A stretch of DNA of 64,000 nucleotides from contig NZ_CBDFIX010000002.1 of the NCBI RefSeq assembly GCF_965248315.1, positions 1,116,001-1,180,000 of the forward strand, written 5' to 3'. Position 1 is the first letter of the stretch, and the number at the start of each line of letters is the position of its first letter. Origin of the DNA: Ulvibacterium sp965248315 (GTDB taxonomy: Bacteria > Bacteroidota > Bacteroidia > Flavobacteriales > Flavobacteriaceae). Below the pieces are notes generated by a model. The model was given only the letters and a program-made list of their open reading frames with translations, searched no databases and was not told the DNA's origin. The position numbers were made by a program, and so were the translations under genes. Positions 8,913-17,111 of this stretch are shown piece after piece.

Positions 8913-10751
8913 TTAAAATCCAGGAACAAGCGGTAATACAATATGACTGGGTCGCTTTCCTCCATGATGGATGGTTTGTTCAGCGATGCGCACCTCCGCA
9001 TCCTCTCCAAGGGGTTTGCCGGTATTGGGATTACGGTCAAACTGTGGAAAGTTACTAGAAGTAATATCTACCCGGATACGGTGGCCGGGTAGAAATACGT
9101 TTGCGGTTCCTGTCATTTCAATTTCGAATTCGTAAACCTGGTTTGGGGTAAGCAGGTTTATTTTATCCAGGCCATCCTTAAAGCGGGCCCGTAGGATGCC
9201 TTCCGATACGGGATAGGCACCGCCATCTGGATACACATCTACAAGTTTGATCATCCAGTCGGTATCCGGACCGTCAGTAGCGGCGTGCAACTTCATGGTA
9301 ATCGGGCCGCCCACGGTTACCGGTGCCGTCAGAAAATCCGAGGTATAGACCAAAACGTCGTTTCTACGTTCAATGATCCGTTGATCCCTGGGCCCGGTAA
9401 CGGTGGGGGTGCCACAACAATTATTGCCCCCATAGGTCTTTACGGGTAGGTTGGGATCGTAGGTATACTCATCGGTACCGGCTCTTTTGGGTTTATCGAA
9501 GGTAAGCTTACCGGAGCCGCGCAGGCTGTTGGCAGGTCCATCCGCTGTAAGGTACAGCTCCTTGTATTGTGTTCCAGGGATAGGCCAGTCCTTTTCCTCT
9601 CGCCAGGAATTTTCGCCCATATAAAATATTTTTACCGGGAGTTCCTTATCCAGCCCGTTGTCGATTCCTTTTAGGTGAAAATCATAATAGCGAAGCTCTT
9701 CCTCAAAAATATCGATATAGGCATGATCCCCGAATTCCAGGTCCCCAAATCGGGTTCCGGGACCGTGGCCCCAGGGCCCAACGAGCAACTTGGTACCGGC
9801 ACGTGCAGCTTCTGTTCCACCGTATTTTTTCATTCCCGTATACCCGTTCAAGGTGCCCATAAGAAATATATCAAACCAGCCTCCGGTGTTATAGGCGGGC
9901 ACCATCACTTTATCAAAACGCTCTTCATCACTGATGGCCTTCCAATAGCCGTCATAACTCTCATGGGCCAACCAATCCCGGTAATGTTGTACCGCATAAC
10001 CGGCACTCTGCAAGTCACCATTTTTCAGGGGGAGATGCATCAAGATATTTTCATATTTTAATTCCTCGGGCGTAAAATCGGAGGTGTGCCAAATCTGGGG
10101 CAACATGATACGGTTCGGCATACGTACCGCACCCCATCCAAAATTAAAACTCAGCCGAAAGGCGCCCCCCATGGTAATCCAGTTGGCGTACAGGTTGGTC
10201 GACGCCACGGAGGGGAAGATGGCATCCAAGCTGGGAGGGCTCTGACTGGCAGCGGCCCATTGATTATGCCCCAGGTAGGATCCCCCTTGCATGGCAATCT
10301 TCCCATTAGAAAAATCCTGTTCGGCAATCCACTCGATAGTATCGTGGCCATCTTTGGCCTCATCACGAAAAGGCTCCCACTTTCCCTCGCTTTCGTAACG
10401 GCCCCTTACATCCTGTACGATGCCTATGTAGCCCCGCTGAGCAAATTTCATCATCCGCTCATGGTGAACACCAATGCGTTGCAAACCATAGGGACTGCGG
10501 GTTACTATGACCGGATACTTTCCTGGTTTGGTGGGACGATAAATATCGGCATAGAGGAGGGTTCCATCCCGCATGGGCACAGGAACTTGCCGAACAAGCC
10601 GGATTTCGTTCAGCACCGGACCGGGACCTTTCGAAGCGATTGAGGCCGTCTGGGAGAATCCCAAATAGAAAAAGAACAAAATAACAAGAAACAACAGGTT
10701 TTTTATAGGGTACCCATTGCTAAAAAAGGGGAGAGTTTTTAGTGGTTGCAT
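8913..10751 (-). CDS. CocE/NonD-type serine hydrolase (peptidase S15 family), exported
   Basis: A 612-residue protein with an N-terminal hydrophobic signal (about residues 17-34, ending FSQ). The alpha/beta-hydrolase part shows VPMRDGTLLYADIYRP near residue 58, the nucleophile elbow GGSYLG with Ser158, and probable triad partners Asp294 (GGWFDIF) and His329 (GPWGHGPG). The C-terminal jelly-roll typical of X-Pro dipeptidyl-peptidase/cocaine-esterase relatives follows (VYTSDFLTAPVTVGGP). Such enzymes cleave acyl esters, amides or X-Pro peptides; which applies here is unknown. The gene is more GC-rich than its neighbours and is flanked on both sides by copies of a tRNA 3' end, so it may be a separately acquired unit. 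Confidence 0.88.
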   Translation of the reverse strand: MQPLKTLPFFSNGYPIKNLLFLVILFFFYLGFSQTASIASKGPGPVLNEIRLVRQVPVPMRDGTLLYADIYRPTKPGKYPVIVTRSPYGLQRIGVHHERMMKFAQRGYIGIVQDVRGRYESEGKWEPFRDEAKDGHDTIEWIAEQDFSNGKIAMQGGSYLGHNQWAAASQSPPSLDAIFPSVASTNLYANWITMGGAFRLSFNFGWGAVRMPNRIMLPQIWHTSDFTPEELKYENILMHLPLKNGDLQSAGYAVQHYRDWLAHESYDGYWKAISDEERFDKVMVPAYNTGGWFDIFLMGTLNGYTGMKKYGGTEAARAGTKLLVGPWGHGPGTRFGDLEFGDHAYIDIFEEELRYYDFHLKGIDNGLDKELPVKIFYMGENSWREEKDWPIPGTQYKELYLTADGPANSLRGSGKLTFDKPKRAGTDEYTYDPNLPVKTYGGNNCCGTPTVTGPRDQRIIERRNDVLVYTSDFLTAPVTVGGPITMKLHAATDGPDTDWMIKLVDVYPDGGAYPVSEGILRARFKDGLDKINLLTPNQVYEFEIEMTGTANVFLPGHRIRVDITSSNFPQFDRNPNTGKPLGEDAEVRIAEQTIHHGGKRPSHIVLPLVPGF

Positions 10752-11152
10752 TTGATTTTATTTAACGGGTGTATTTCATATGAAACGGATTGAATTGCTA
10801 TAGATAACGGTTGCTAAAGAAAAAAGACGCTTATCGTGCGTAATTTAGTGCTAACGACACTTTAAATCATTCACAGATGAGCTTATTGAGTAAAGATACT
10901 ATAGAAAAAAAGATTTTGGATTATTTAAGCTAACCCACCAAAAGATCAAAGATGATATGCGACAAAATGATTGGCCTTGTTCAATTGATTTTCATCGATT
11001 GAAGATAGTCACATAGTGGTGAGAAATTCGCTTGACTCTTGGGCCTGGTTTATCCAAAGCAAAGTGGAAGGAAACCAAGAGGGGGAGCAAAAAAGAAAGA
11101 ACCACGCTCTTGTGTGGCTCTTTCTTTTTTACCCTTTTTTGTCAAGAAGCTC
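10752..11152. other. Intergenic region with a fourth tRNA-end scar
   Basis: Upstream of the hydrolase start no further gene is visible. The region presumably carries the hydrolase promoter near 10760-10860. Its right end holds the tRNA-end repeat and terminator described separately. Short open frames here run through the terminator and are not credible genes. Confidence 0.5.
11075..11141 (+). repeat. Fourth tRNA 3'-end copy plus terminator related to the first
   Basis: Bases 11075-11100 are identical to 8568-8593 (T-stem end, acceptor end, and the following A-rich stretch). They are followed by a hairpin whose right arm and loop edge closely resemble the first terminator (GTGTGGCTCTTTC at 11112-11124). 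The two copies are direct repeats bracketing the CocE-type hydrolase gene. Confidence 0.65.
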
Positions 11153-11569
11153 TCATTCTTTCTCTTTTTCACATAAGGAAAACCAGTTCCCGGAGTCATC
11201 AACGAATAAAGCTTCGTAGGCATAAAACTCCTTGGTCGGTTCCTTCTTGAAAACTACACCTTTAGTTTTTAGCTCTTCATACGTGGCAAGCAAATCGTTA
11301 CATTCGAAAACGCCGAAACCAAATGTGCCCTTTTTGACCAATTCTTTCATTTGTTCCGCTGCTCCATCTTTAAACATCGTGCCATCTTCTATAGGCATCA
11401 AAGAGATTTCAAGTTCAGGTTGTTCCGGCGGGCAAACGGTGAGCCAACGCATACCGGGACCCATTGGGGCATCAGTATGAATTTTAAAACCCAATTTGTT
11501 TACATAAAAGTCCAATGCACTATCCTGATTTAGTACAAATACGCTTACGTGGTTTAATCTTGTAATCAT
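11153..11569 (-). CDS. VOC-family protein (glyoxalase/bleomycin-resistance fold)
   Basis: A 138-residue protein with the paired beta-alpha-beta-beta-beta units of the vicinal-oxygen-chelate superfamily: MITRLNHVSVFVLNQDSALDFY at the start, with His7 as a candidate metal ligand, and YEALFVDDSGNWFSLCE at the end. Members bind a metal and act as lyases, dioxygenases or antibiotic-binding proteins; the substrate is not predictable. It lies 45 nt downstream of an AraC-type regulator on the same strand, a common pairing in Bacteroidota. Confidence 0.85.
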   Translation of the reverse strand: MITRLNHVSVFVLNQDSALDFYVNKLGFKIHTDAPMGPGMRWLTVCPPEQPELEISLMPIEDGTMFKDGAAEQMKELVKKGTFGFGVFECNDLLATYEELKTKGVVFKKEPTKEFYAYEALFVDDSGNWFSLCEKEKE

Positions 11570-11614
11570 TTTTCCAAGTTTTAATTGTGAGCCTCAAAGC
11601 TCATCAACTAACCT

Positions 11615-12061
11615 CTAAACCACTTCTTGAAAATTGCTATTCTCTGTCCAACCTTTGGTTTCTGCGAAGCAATTTGGAATAAATTTCAAAGGTTCTTCGG
11701 CTATCTTCACTTTTCTTTGTAATTGTCGAGATTGATATTCCTTAGGGGTAAAACCAACTTCTTTTTTGAAAAGCCCTGTAAACGAACTCGGACTATCGAA
11801 CCCAACGGCAAAACAACATTCCATAACTGAAATTCCTTTTTTTAAATGCCGCTTGGCTTCTTCTATCCTTATGGAAGTCAAATATTTATATGGGGTTTTC
11901 CCATAAATGTCCTTAAAAAGTCGAATGAAATGAAATTTAGAAAAATGGGATTCGTCAGAGATATTGTCAAGGTCAATCTTATCACAAAAATTATTGTCAA
12001 TAAATAGTTTCGCCTGTACTATTCTCTTGTACAAATACATTTTCGGATAGCTATTTTCCAT
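11615..12061 (-). CDS. Short AraC-family transcriptional regulator
   Basis: This 148-residue protein is almost only a DNA-binding domain: two helix-turn-helix units from about residue 15 to 115 (ISDESHFSKFHFIRLFKDIYG and AVGFDSPSSFTGLFKKEVGFTPKEY). There is no separate ligand-binding domain, as in SoxS/MarA-sized members. It probably controls itself and the adjacent VOC gene. The start at 12061 follows the degenerate end of an attC-like site, so this pair may itself be an old cassette or the flank of the array. Confidence 0.88.
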   Translation of the reverse strand: MENSYPKMYLYKRIVQAKLFIDNNFCDKIDLDNISDESHFSKFHFIRLFKDIYGKTPYKYLTSIRIEEAKRHLKKGISVMECCFAVGFDSPSSFTGLFKKEVGFTPKEYQSRQLQRKVKIAEEPLKFIPNCFAETKGWTENSNFQEVV

Positions 12062-12064
12062 TTT

Positions 12065-12155
12065 AAGGTTTCTTTCGTTTTGGTTGATTGAAGTTAGGAA
12101 AAAATGGCCAAATGAAAGCCATGGGCTATAACCATCGTAACCGTTGTTGTAAGCA
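12065..12155 (-). repeat. Degenerate attC-like site closing the DoxX-like cassette
   Basis: GTTGTAAGCA at 12146-12155 is the exact reverse complement of TGCTTACAAC at 13677-13686 at the other end of the cassette. On the minus strand this gives the R''-like sequence TGCTTACAACAACGG. The inner hairpin includes ATGGC/GCCAT around 12102-12122 but the outer core near 12065 is not recognisable, so the array seems to decay here. Confidence 0.5.
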
Positions 12156-12204
12156 GTTTTATTGGTAAGTAATGTTTCATACCCAATCCAGTCAGATTCA
12201 ATTT

Positions 12205-13587
12205 TTAATAAAAATAACTTGACTCATTTACCCAATGAAAGCGTCTTTTTTTCAACCTAAATTCATTTATTTTTACAGGTTTGCGTTTAGCGATAATAAA
12301 CACAGAATCATTTTTTATCTTTCCCCAAATTTGTAGGGTTGTCGAATCAATTTTTTCAAGATAAAGCCTGCTAATTTTTTTCCTAGCAATCAATATGGAA
12401 TCCATCCCGTAGTAAATGTTATCAGCAATACCTAGTTCGTTGTAAACTTCCTGTATTTTTTCAGATAAATCTGTTGGATTTCCATAAAGTAAAAGTTCTT
12501 TTTTATCTACTTTAAAATTTATGAAGGTAATGCTATCACTCTGAAATCTAATAGCTTCAACCATTATATCACCAATAATAAGTTGCTTCCAACGTAAGGG
12601 ATTGTCAATTAATAAGGTGTCTTCATTTAAGGTGAATGAATTGATGTCATAAAGCCCGGAATAACCGGATTTCGCATTTAAGTGCTCTTCATTGCTTTTT
12701 TGATAACCAGCGGTGTCTTTAATCGAGGCAATCAGAAAATAGCCAACTACAACAACTTTAATTGCCATTTTTAGTATGCGTTTCCATTGTTTTTTATACA
12801 AAGGTGCTTTAATAATCGAAAGTGAATTTGCTTGACCATTTAAGAAAAATCGAACAATACTTCCCCCATCTCTTAGAAAAAGAAAAAGAGCCATGATAAA
12901 CAAAGCGATAGGGTACATTTTCGCATGTACATCAAAACTAATGTTTACCACTATTACGTTGGCAAGGGCCGCCATAGTTAGTATAGCACCAAGGGCAGTT
13001 GTTCTGCGAAAAAGCAGTAGCAATGCCCCTGCTTCTACTAAACCCATAAAAACATTATATTCATAAGAATGGCCAAAAAAAGCCCAAGCTAGATGCATGG
13101 GGGACATATCTCCCACACGCTCAGTTAATGTATAATATCCAAGGTCGGGGAACTGAACTTTAAAGAATTTATAAAGTGCAAATAGAAACATTGTAAATGC
13201 CAGGTAGTATCTTATAGTAGTGGTAATCCAGTAATAAAGAACTTGATAGCTTTTACGTTTTCCATCGAGCAAAGACCAAATTATAGTGCCTATTGCCGCA
13301 ATAACTACTATGGTGAAATAGAGTAAGTAAACGTAAGTTCTGTCGTTGTGTTCCCCATCATATGGGGATATGATAAGGTATTGAATATTGAATATGGTTT
13401 TTCCGACCCAAGAAACTGTACTATCTAAAAGCGAAGATAGGGGGCCATAATAATATAGTTTGGATAAAATTGGGTTGACTGACCAATCTATAAAAATGAT
13501 GAACAGGATAAAAAATATCACAGCATATCGAAATCCAATTTTATGGTAGCTCTTCCAAGGCTTCGATATAGTGGGATTTTCTTCCAA
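12205..13587 (-). CDS. Multi-pass membrane protein, DoxX-like, cassette-borne
   Basis: This 460-residue protein has roughly seven hydrophobic segments in its first 280 residues (FAVIFFILFIIFIDW at the start, FTMFLFALYKFFKVQFP and ALIFLRDGGS-like ends later) and a soluble C-terminal part of about 150 residues (SFTLNEDTLLIDNPLRW). The pattern is reminiscent of DoxX-like quinol-oxidase-associated membrane proteins, but the match is weak and no function should be assigned. The gene fills a cassette bounded by 13677-13686 and 12146-12155, whose ends are perfect reverse complements, and is read in cassette direction. Confidence 0.7.
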   Translation of the reverse strand: MEENPTISKPWKSYHKIGFRYAVIFFILFIIFIDWSVNPILSKLYYYGPLSSLLDSTVSWVGKTIFNIQYLIISPYDGEHNDRTYVYLLYFTIVVIAAIGTIIWSLLDGKRKSYQVLYYWITTTIRYYLAFTMFLFALYKFFKVQFPDLGYYTLTERVGDMSPMHLAWAFFGHSYEYNVFMGLVEAGALLLLFRRTTALGAILTMAALANVIVVNISFDVHAKMYPIALFIMALFLFLRDGGSIVRFFLNGQANSLSIIKAPLYKKQWKRILKMAIKVVVVGYFLIASIKDTAGYQKSNEEHLNAKSGYSGLYDINSFTLNEDTLLIDNPLRWKQLIIGDIMVEAIRFQSDSITFINFKVDKKELLLYGNPTDLSEKIQEVYNELGIADNIYYGMDSILIARKKISRLYLEKIDSTTLQIWGKIKNDSVFIIAKRKPVKINEFRLKKRRFHWVNESSYFY

Positions 13588-13676
13588 ATCAGCTATATTT
13601 TTACCAAATTATTTCTACCAGTTCGATCTTTCACCTTTTTTACTATTTGCTTTAAGTATTACCACTCCACGCAAAT

Positions 13677-13760
13677 TGCTTACAACGTTAGGTGTATGAT
13701 CTGTGGCCCCTATTCACGACCTTGCTTCGGGCCATTGATTATACAGCGTGTTGTTGGCCG
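13677..13760 (-). repeat. attC-like site between duplicate cassette and DoxX-like cassette
   Basis: An imperfect hairpin: TGCTTACAACG/TTAGGTGTATGAT on the left and ATTATACAGCGTGTTGTTGG on the right. On the minus strand it reads GGCCAACAACACG ... CCTAACG|TTGTAAGCA, with the presumed crossover after ACG. The same site, except for the flanking cassette-specific bases, recurs at 14705-14787. Confidence 0.7.
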
Positions 13761-14149
13761 TTTTATTTTAATTTTCGGCTTTTCCAAAATTAAGGATAAA
13801 ACAAGGGAACCGTTCTCATTGCCGAACATCACAACACCTTTTTTTCCAAGATTCCCCATAACCATGTTCTATGTAAATGGCATGGAACGTTGTTATGGGA
13901 AACACAATACACGTCCTTCTGTTATGGATTCCGATAAAATTGACTTTGTCAAAAATTTTACCGTCCTTGGCCCAAGTAGTTTTTAACGTTCCGACGTTTT
14001 GATAGCAGGCTCTCAACGCTGAAAGCCAAACTACTTGGAACGGTACCTCCCAAAAGTCGGCCATCCCTTCACAGAAGAACGACCGCTTTATTTCCCCGCA
14101 AAGACCTTGGAAAAAATGCCCCCACGGCATTTATAATGGCCTCCAACGT
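13681..14149 (-). repeat. 469-bp duplicated cassette, copy 1
   Basis: Identical as far as read by eye to 14708-15176 (constant offset of 1027). The unit starts (minus strand) TTGGAGGCC right after an ACG core and ends in an attC-like site. It contains one open frame with a start codon 19 nt inside the cassette. Exact cassette duplication is a normal product of integron-type recombination. Confidence 0.9.
13816..14130 (-). CDS. Cassette ORF of unknown function, copy 1 (104 aa)
   Basis: A 104-residue open frame (starts MPWGHFFQGLCGEIKRSFF, ends CCDVRQ) in the position a cassette gene should occupy, with the ATG about 19 nt after the cassette boundary. No signal peptide or known motif is seen; the composition is rich in Trp, Phe and Cys. 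The opposite strand is open too, so coding status is uncertain. It has an identical copy at 14843-15157. No family is recognised. Confidence 0.4.
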   Translation of the reverse strand: MPWGHFFQGLCGEIKRSFFCEGMADFWEVPFQVVWLSALRACYQNVGTLKTTWAKDGKIFDKVNFIGIHNRRTCIVFPITTFHAIYIEHGYGESWKKRCCDVRQ

Positions 14150-14297
14150 TGAGTATAACCGTCAGTTACGGGTTTTAAATTACTGTTTTTCGGTTAAGTA
14201 CTGACGCTCGCAATTCCGAGTGGATTCTAGCCTGTGCTGAGCGCAGTCGAAGCATAGTCGAATCCGCCGTAATTGCGGTTATACATTGTTGTACACT
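14141..14297 (-). repeat. attC-like site between copy 1 and the lipoprotein cassette
   Basis: Outer arms GTATAACCG (14152-14160) and CGGTTATAC (14275-14283) pair exactly, with a further TACGG/CCGTA pair inside. The right edge GTTGTACAC (14288-14296) is the exact reverse complement of GTGTACAAC at 14705-14713. Its internal sequence is homologous to the site at 27041-27177 in the second array but carries an extra dispersed motif containing GAGCGCAGTCGAAGC (14239-14253). Confidence 0.8.
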
Positions 14298-14301
14298 GGC
14301 T

Positions 14302-14694
14302 TTATTTATATTTTTCCGAGTACAAAAATTCAGCACGCTCATTTAATTCGTCCGTCATTTTTATTTGATTCGGTTTATCCCCATTCAAAACCCACGCTTT
14401 ATTTCCGATATCGCTACTTTGAAGTACAATTGTATCCCCAATTTCAGTCCAACCAATTGTCCATTTATTCGCATCTCCAGCTCCAGTATTCAATTCAGTC
14501 AGTTTATTATTTTCCTTATCAAATAAGTGAATAATAACATCAGCGTAATTATCCGCATTTTTGTCGGTCCGATTTACAGTAGCCTTAATGTCAAAATTTC
14601 CAGTTGGCGACTTAATCGATTCACTTTCATAATTGCTAAAAAAACAACTTGTAAAAGTCAAAGTCAATATTATTAAAGTCAGTTTGCGTTTCAT
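14302..14694 (-). CDS. Small lipoprotein of unknown function, cassette-borne
   Basis: The preferred start is the ATG at 14694 (MKRKLTLIILTLTFTSC), which gives a clean lipoprotein signal with the lipobox at TFTSC; an in-frame ATG at 14712 would overlap the recombination core. The mature part of about 110 residues (SPTGNFDIKATVNRTDKN, GWTEIGDTIVLQSSDIGNKAW) resembles no family I can name and looks all-beta. It is the only gene of its cassette, with the stop directly before the attC-like site. Confidence 0.7.
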   Translation of the reverse strand: MKRKLTLIILTLTFTSCFFSNYESESIKSPTGNFDIKATVNRTDKNADNYADVIIHLFDKENNKLTELNTGAGDANKWTIGWTEIGDTIVLQSSDIGNKAWVLNGDKPNQIKMTDELNERAEFLYSEKYK

Positions 14695-14704
14695 TTGGTA
14701 GCTT

Positions 14705-14787
14705 GTGTACAACGTTAGGTGTATGATCTGTGGCCCCTATTCACGACCTTGCTTCGGGCCATTGATTATACAGCGTGTTGTTGGCCG
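14705..14787 (-). repeat. attC-like site between lipoprotein cassette and copy 2
   Basis: An 83-bp imperfect hairpin, the same as that at 13677-13760 apart from the left edge, which here is GTGTACAAC (14705-14713), the reverse complement of the far end of the lipoprotein cassette at 14288-14296. The right edge holds the core GTTGGCC (14780-14786). Confidence 0.75.
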
Positions 14788-15176
14788 TTTTATTTTAATT
14801 TTCGGCTTTTCCAAAATTAAGGATAAAACAAGGGAACCGTTCTCATTGCCGAACATCACAACACCTTTTTTTCCAAGATTCCCCATAACCATGTTCTATG
14901 TAAATGGCATGGAACGTTGTTATGGGAAACACAATACACGTCCTTCTGTTATGGATTCCGATAAAATTGACTTTGTCAAAAATTTTACCGTCCTTGGCCC
15001 AAGTAGTTTTTAACGTTCCGACGTTTTGATAGCAGGCTCTCAACGCTGAAAGCCAAACTACTTGGAACGGTACCTCCCAAAAGTCGGCCATCCCTTCACA
15101 GAAGAACGACCGCTTTATTTCCCCGCAAAGACCTTGGAAAAAATGCCCCCACGGCATTTATAATGGCCTCCAACGT
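14708..15176 (-). repeat. 469-bp duplicated cassette, copy 2
   Basis: Second copy of 13681-14149. On the minus strand it is the first cassette after the attI-like palindrome at 15181-15204, which is where a newly inserted cassette would sit. The two copies show no difference by eye, so duplication or re-insertion is recent. Confidence 0.9.
14843..15157 (-). CDS. Cassette ORF of unknown function, copy 2 (104 aa)
   Basis: Identical to the 104-residue frame at 13816-14130. It would be the first gene downstream of the attI-like site on the minus strand and so best placed for expression from an array promoter. No recognised domain. Whether it is translated is open, because the cassette could also be a non-coding or plus-strand-coding unit. 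Confidence 0.4.
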   Translation of the reverse strand: MPWGHFFQGLCGEIKRSFFCEGMADFWEVPFQVVWLSALRACYQNVGTLKTTWAKDGKIFDKVNFIGIHNRRTCIVFPITTFHAIYIEHGYGESWKKRCCDVRQ

Positions 15177-15235
15177 AGGAGTATAGATCGTTAATGATCT
15201 ATACATCTTTTATATGTGGAACTAAGATAAGAGAT
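15171..15235 (-). repeat. attI-like site copy lacking its recombinase gene
   Basis: These 65 bases are identical to 29346-29410. They contain the palindrome at 15181-15204 (9-bp arms around GTTAAT) and, at 15222-15235, the last 14 bases of the recombinase gene including its stop codon. Past 15235 similarity ends at once. It therefore marks an array whose recombinase gene was deleted, or a 65-bp segment moved as a unit. Confidence 0.85.
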
Positions 15236-15344
15236 TTCCAGTCTTCGTTCGACTCTGATCTATAGGTATATTTTCCGGGAAAAGAAGAAACAAATTGCGC
15301 TTCTACTACTATAGACCTTACTTCCCTGGACCTTGTGGACAAAA

Positions 15345-15683
15345 AGGACAAAAAAATTCGATTAAAGATAAAAGTAAGAAACGGAATCCAATAAGGGCAA
15401 CTTTTGGTCCCGGTGGGCTTCTTTGTGTTCATTGGAATTGTGGGCTATCTGGTCTTCAAGCGGTTGGTCCGATAAATATCCCCATTCACCAATAGTTTTA
15501 GTATACTGCCCTGGCTATTGGGTATATTGACAGGTGGATTTGCACAAAAATATTTGGGTTTTCTACCAAATTGCGGGAGAAGATAGTTTCCATACGGAGG
15601 GATATTGGTGGAGTATTATACTCACCGTCTTCGCAATGTTGATAGCTTGGATCATATTCGTTGACCTTAAAAATAGGGAATAG
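15345..15683 (+). pseudogene. Eroded gene for a small integral membrane protein
   Basis: Three coding-like pieces lie in different frames: one that reads VPVGFFVFIGIVGYLVFKRL then stop (to about 15461), one that reads LPWLLGILTGGFAQKYLGFL (about 15510-15570), and one that reads EDSFHTEGYWWSIILT followed by a second hydrophobic helix and ending at a stop at 15681-15683. Together they look like a two- or three-helix membrane protein broken by indels. The family is not recognised. Confidence 0.45.
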
Positions 15684-15741
15684 AGGTCGTCCTTTCCAGG
15701 TTACTTGTTAAAAATCCATATCTCATAGGAAACCAACCAAA

Positions 15742-16064
15742 TATGTCCATAATTCTAGGAAACGCTACCAACGAGTCCGAGACCGAGGCCTATCAAAATC
15801 TGCGAGAGATTGCTCGATGATGGGGGCTACCAGGAGATGTTTTATAAAAAGGACAAATTCGATACGCGCACAATTTCCAACAATTCGGGAATCGTTGCCG
15901 ACGTCGACACAGATCCGCACGACCTATCACAAGAGGAGGGGCACAATACCAATGAAGAAACGAATCCCTATGGACCTGATGGAACACCTACAAACTATGA
16001 CCCTTCAGACGACAGCTATGAAGACCCAGGCTCACCTTGGACTGATTTGGACGGTCCTATATAA
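15742..16064 (+). pseudogene. Frameshifted acidic ORF, remnant
   Basis: An ATG frame from 15742 (MSIILGNATNESETEAYQNL) stops at TGA near 15819, where an overlapping frame continues with LLDDGGYQEMFYKKDKFDTR and runs to 16064 with a very acidic Pro/Asp-rich end (NYDPSDDSYEDPGSPWTDL). One frameshift would join them into a product of about 105 residues. No domain is recognised. Confidence 0.35.
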
Positions 16065-16466
16065 TTATGAAAAGTACCTAAAATAGCCGCTTTACCACTT
16101 CTTGGCATTGTCTTTTTTATGAGATTGGATCTTCCCGCTAGGACAAACTCACACACTTCATTTGTTGGTAAGGCCGTCCATTTTTGCTATCTTATAAGAC
16201 TGCCCTTGTTTAAACCTAAAAAATGGGAAAACCGCTGGAACCGATTCGGATGAATGGAAAGCAGTCAAAAAAATTGTAGCCTTTCTTGCGGTGAACGCCT
16301 TGGAGGCACTGGCCGAGAATAACCCTTTTGTCACCTTTTGAGAGTTTGGTGGGTTTAATCAGCTACTACGGTTTGTAGTGATTCCCGCCTGTACGAAGCA
16401 CTATCGGGTCATCATTGGTGCCTCCTTCTATTCCGCATATGGACGAAAGGGAAGGGATACACCTAT
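16065..16466. other. Gene debris without an intact ORF
   Basis: Only fragments with coding character are visible, for example a plus-strand frame at about 16240-16341 reading GTDSDEWKAVKKIVAFLAVN before a stop. No complete gene, RNA or repeat is seen. Together with the two broken genes to the left this marks a decayed stretch. Confidence 0.4.
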
Positions 16467-16838
16467 TTATTCCCTTGTATAAGTTATCACTTTGTCCTCA
16501 AATCCAAAACTAGATCGACTTTCGAAATCTATGGTCAGTTCGTCTTGGGTCACGGAATATTTGTGATTTGTTGGTGCTACCGCAATAAAAAGCTTTCCAC
16601 TATAAATAATTTGGATCGAGTCCTTGGATTGTAATTCATAATCATAATGATCGTTTTGCATAAATCCGTTCGATTTGTAAAAATCGTTGGCGGTCCTAAA
16701 GTCCAGGGTGTCGCTCTTGTCCAATGATATCCAAACTCCCAATTCAATTGGGGTTGGGTCATCTCCATCTTTTGAACACCCGTTCAAAACCAAGATTGCT
16801 ATTATACTAAGGGCCAAATACATAACTTTCCTTTTCAT
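16467..16838 (-). CDS. Lipoprotein of unknown function, lipocalin-like size
   Basis: A 123-residue protein with a clear lipoprotein signal (ALSIIAILVLNGC, Cys21) followed by an Asp-rich linker and a short beta-rich domain (GVWISLDKSDTLDF ... YSVTQDELTIDFES). The pattern, a W near the start of the mature part and alternating strands, is that of many small lipocalin-like Bacteroidota lipoproteins, but no specific family is recognised. It stands alone, divergent from the next gene. Confidence 0.7.
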   Translation of the reverse strand: MKRKVMYLALSIIAILVLNGCSKDGDDPTPIELGVWISLDKSDTLDFRTANDFYKSNGFMQNDHYDYELQSKDSIQIIYSGKLFIAVAPTNHKYSVTQDELTIDFESRSSFGFEDKVITYTRE

Positions 16839-17111
16839 TTGATTTTTTTTAGCAATGTTACACTTTGTACAATTTTATCTCCTATTACTCTAGATGGGGG
16901 GATTGCCATTTGGTTGTGTCCGGTTTGTACTTTGATGAAAATTATGTACGAAATTAACGTATCAAGACTTGTTTTTTAATCCGGTTCTTTGGTGGCTGCC
17001 AGGATTTTGATAGTTACGACATAGCATTCCGATATCCAATTTGTAATTTTATTTAGAATTTATCTAAATAATTTTTATTGCCAAGTTTTCCTGTGTATTT
17101 TTGATTCCCTA

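Noticed and set aside
10846..10860. TTTAGTGCTAACGAC as a further cassette core
   Set aside because: It resembles the DUF2200 cassette edge, but no hairpin, partner core or cassette gene lies next to it.
13543..13986. Plus-strand frame through the duplicated cassette and its partner at 14705-15013
   Set aside because: It starts inside the DoxX-like gene on the other strand and crosses the attC-like site; the minus-strand frame fits cassette structure better.
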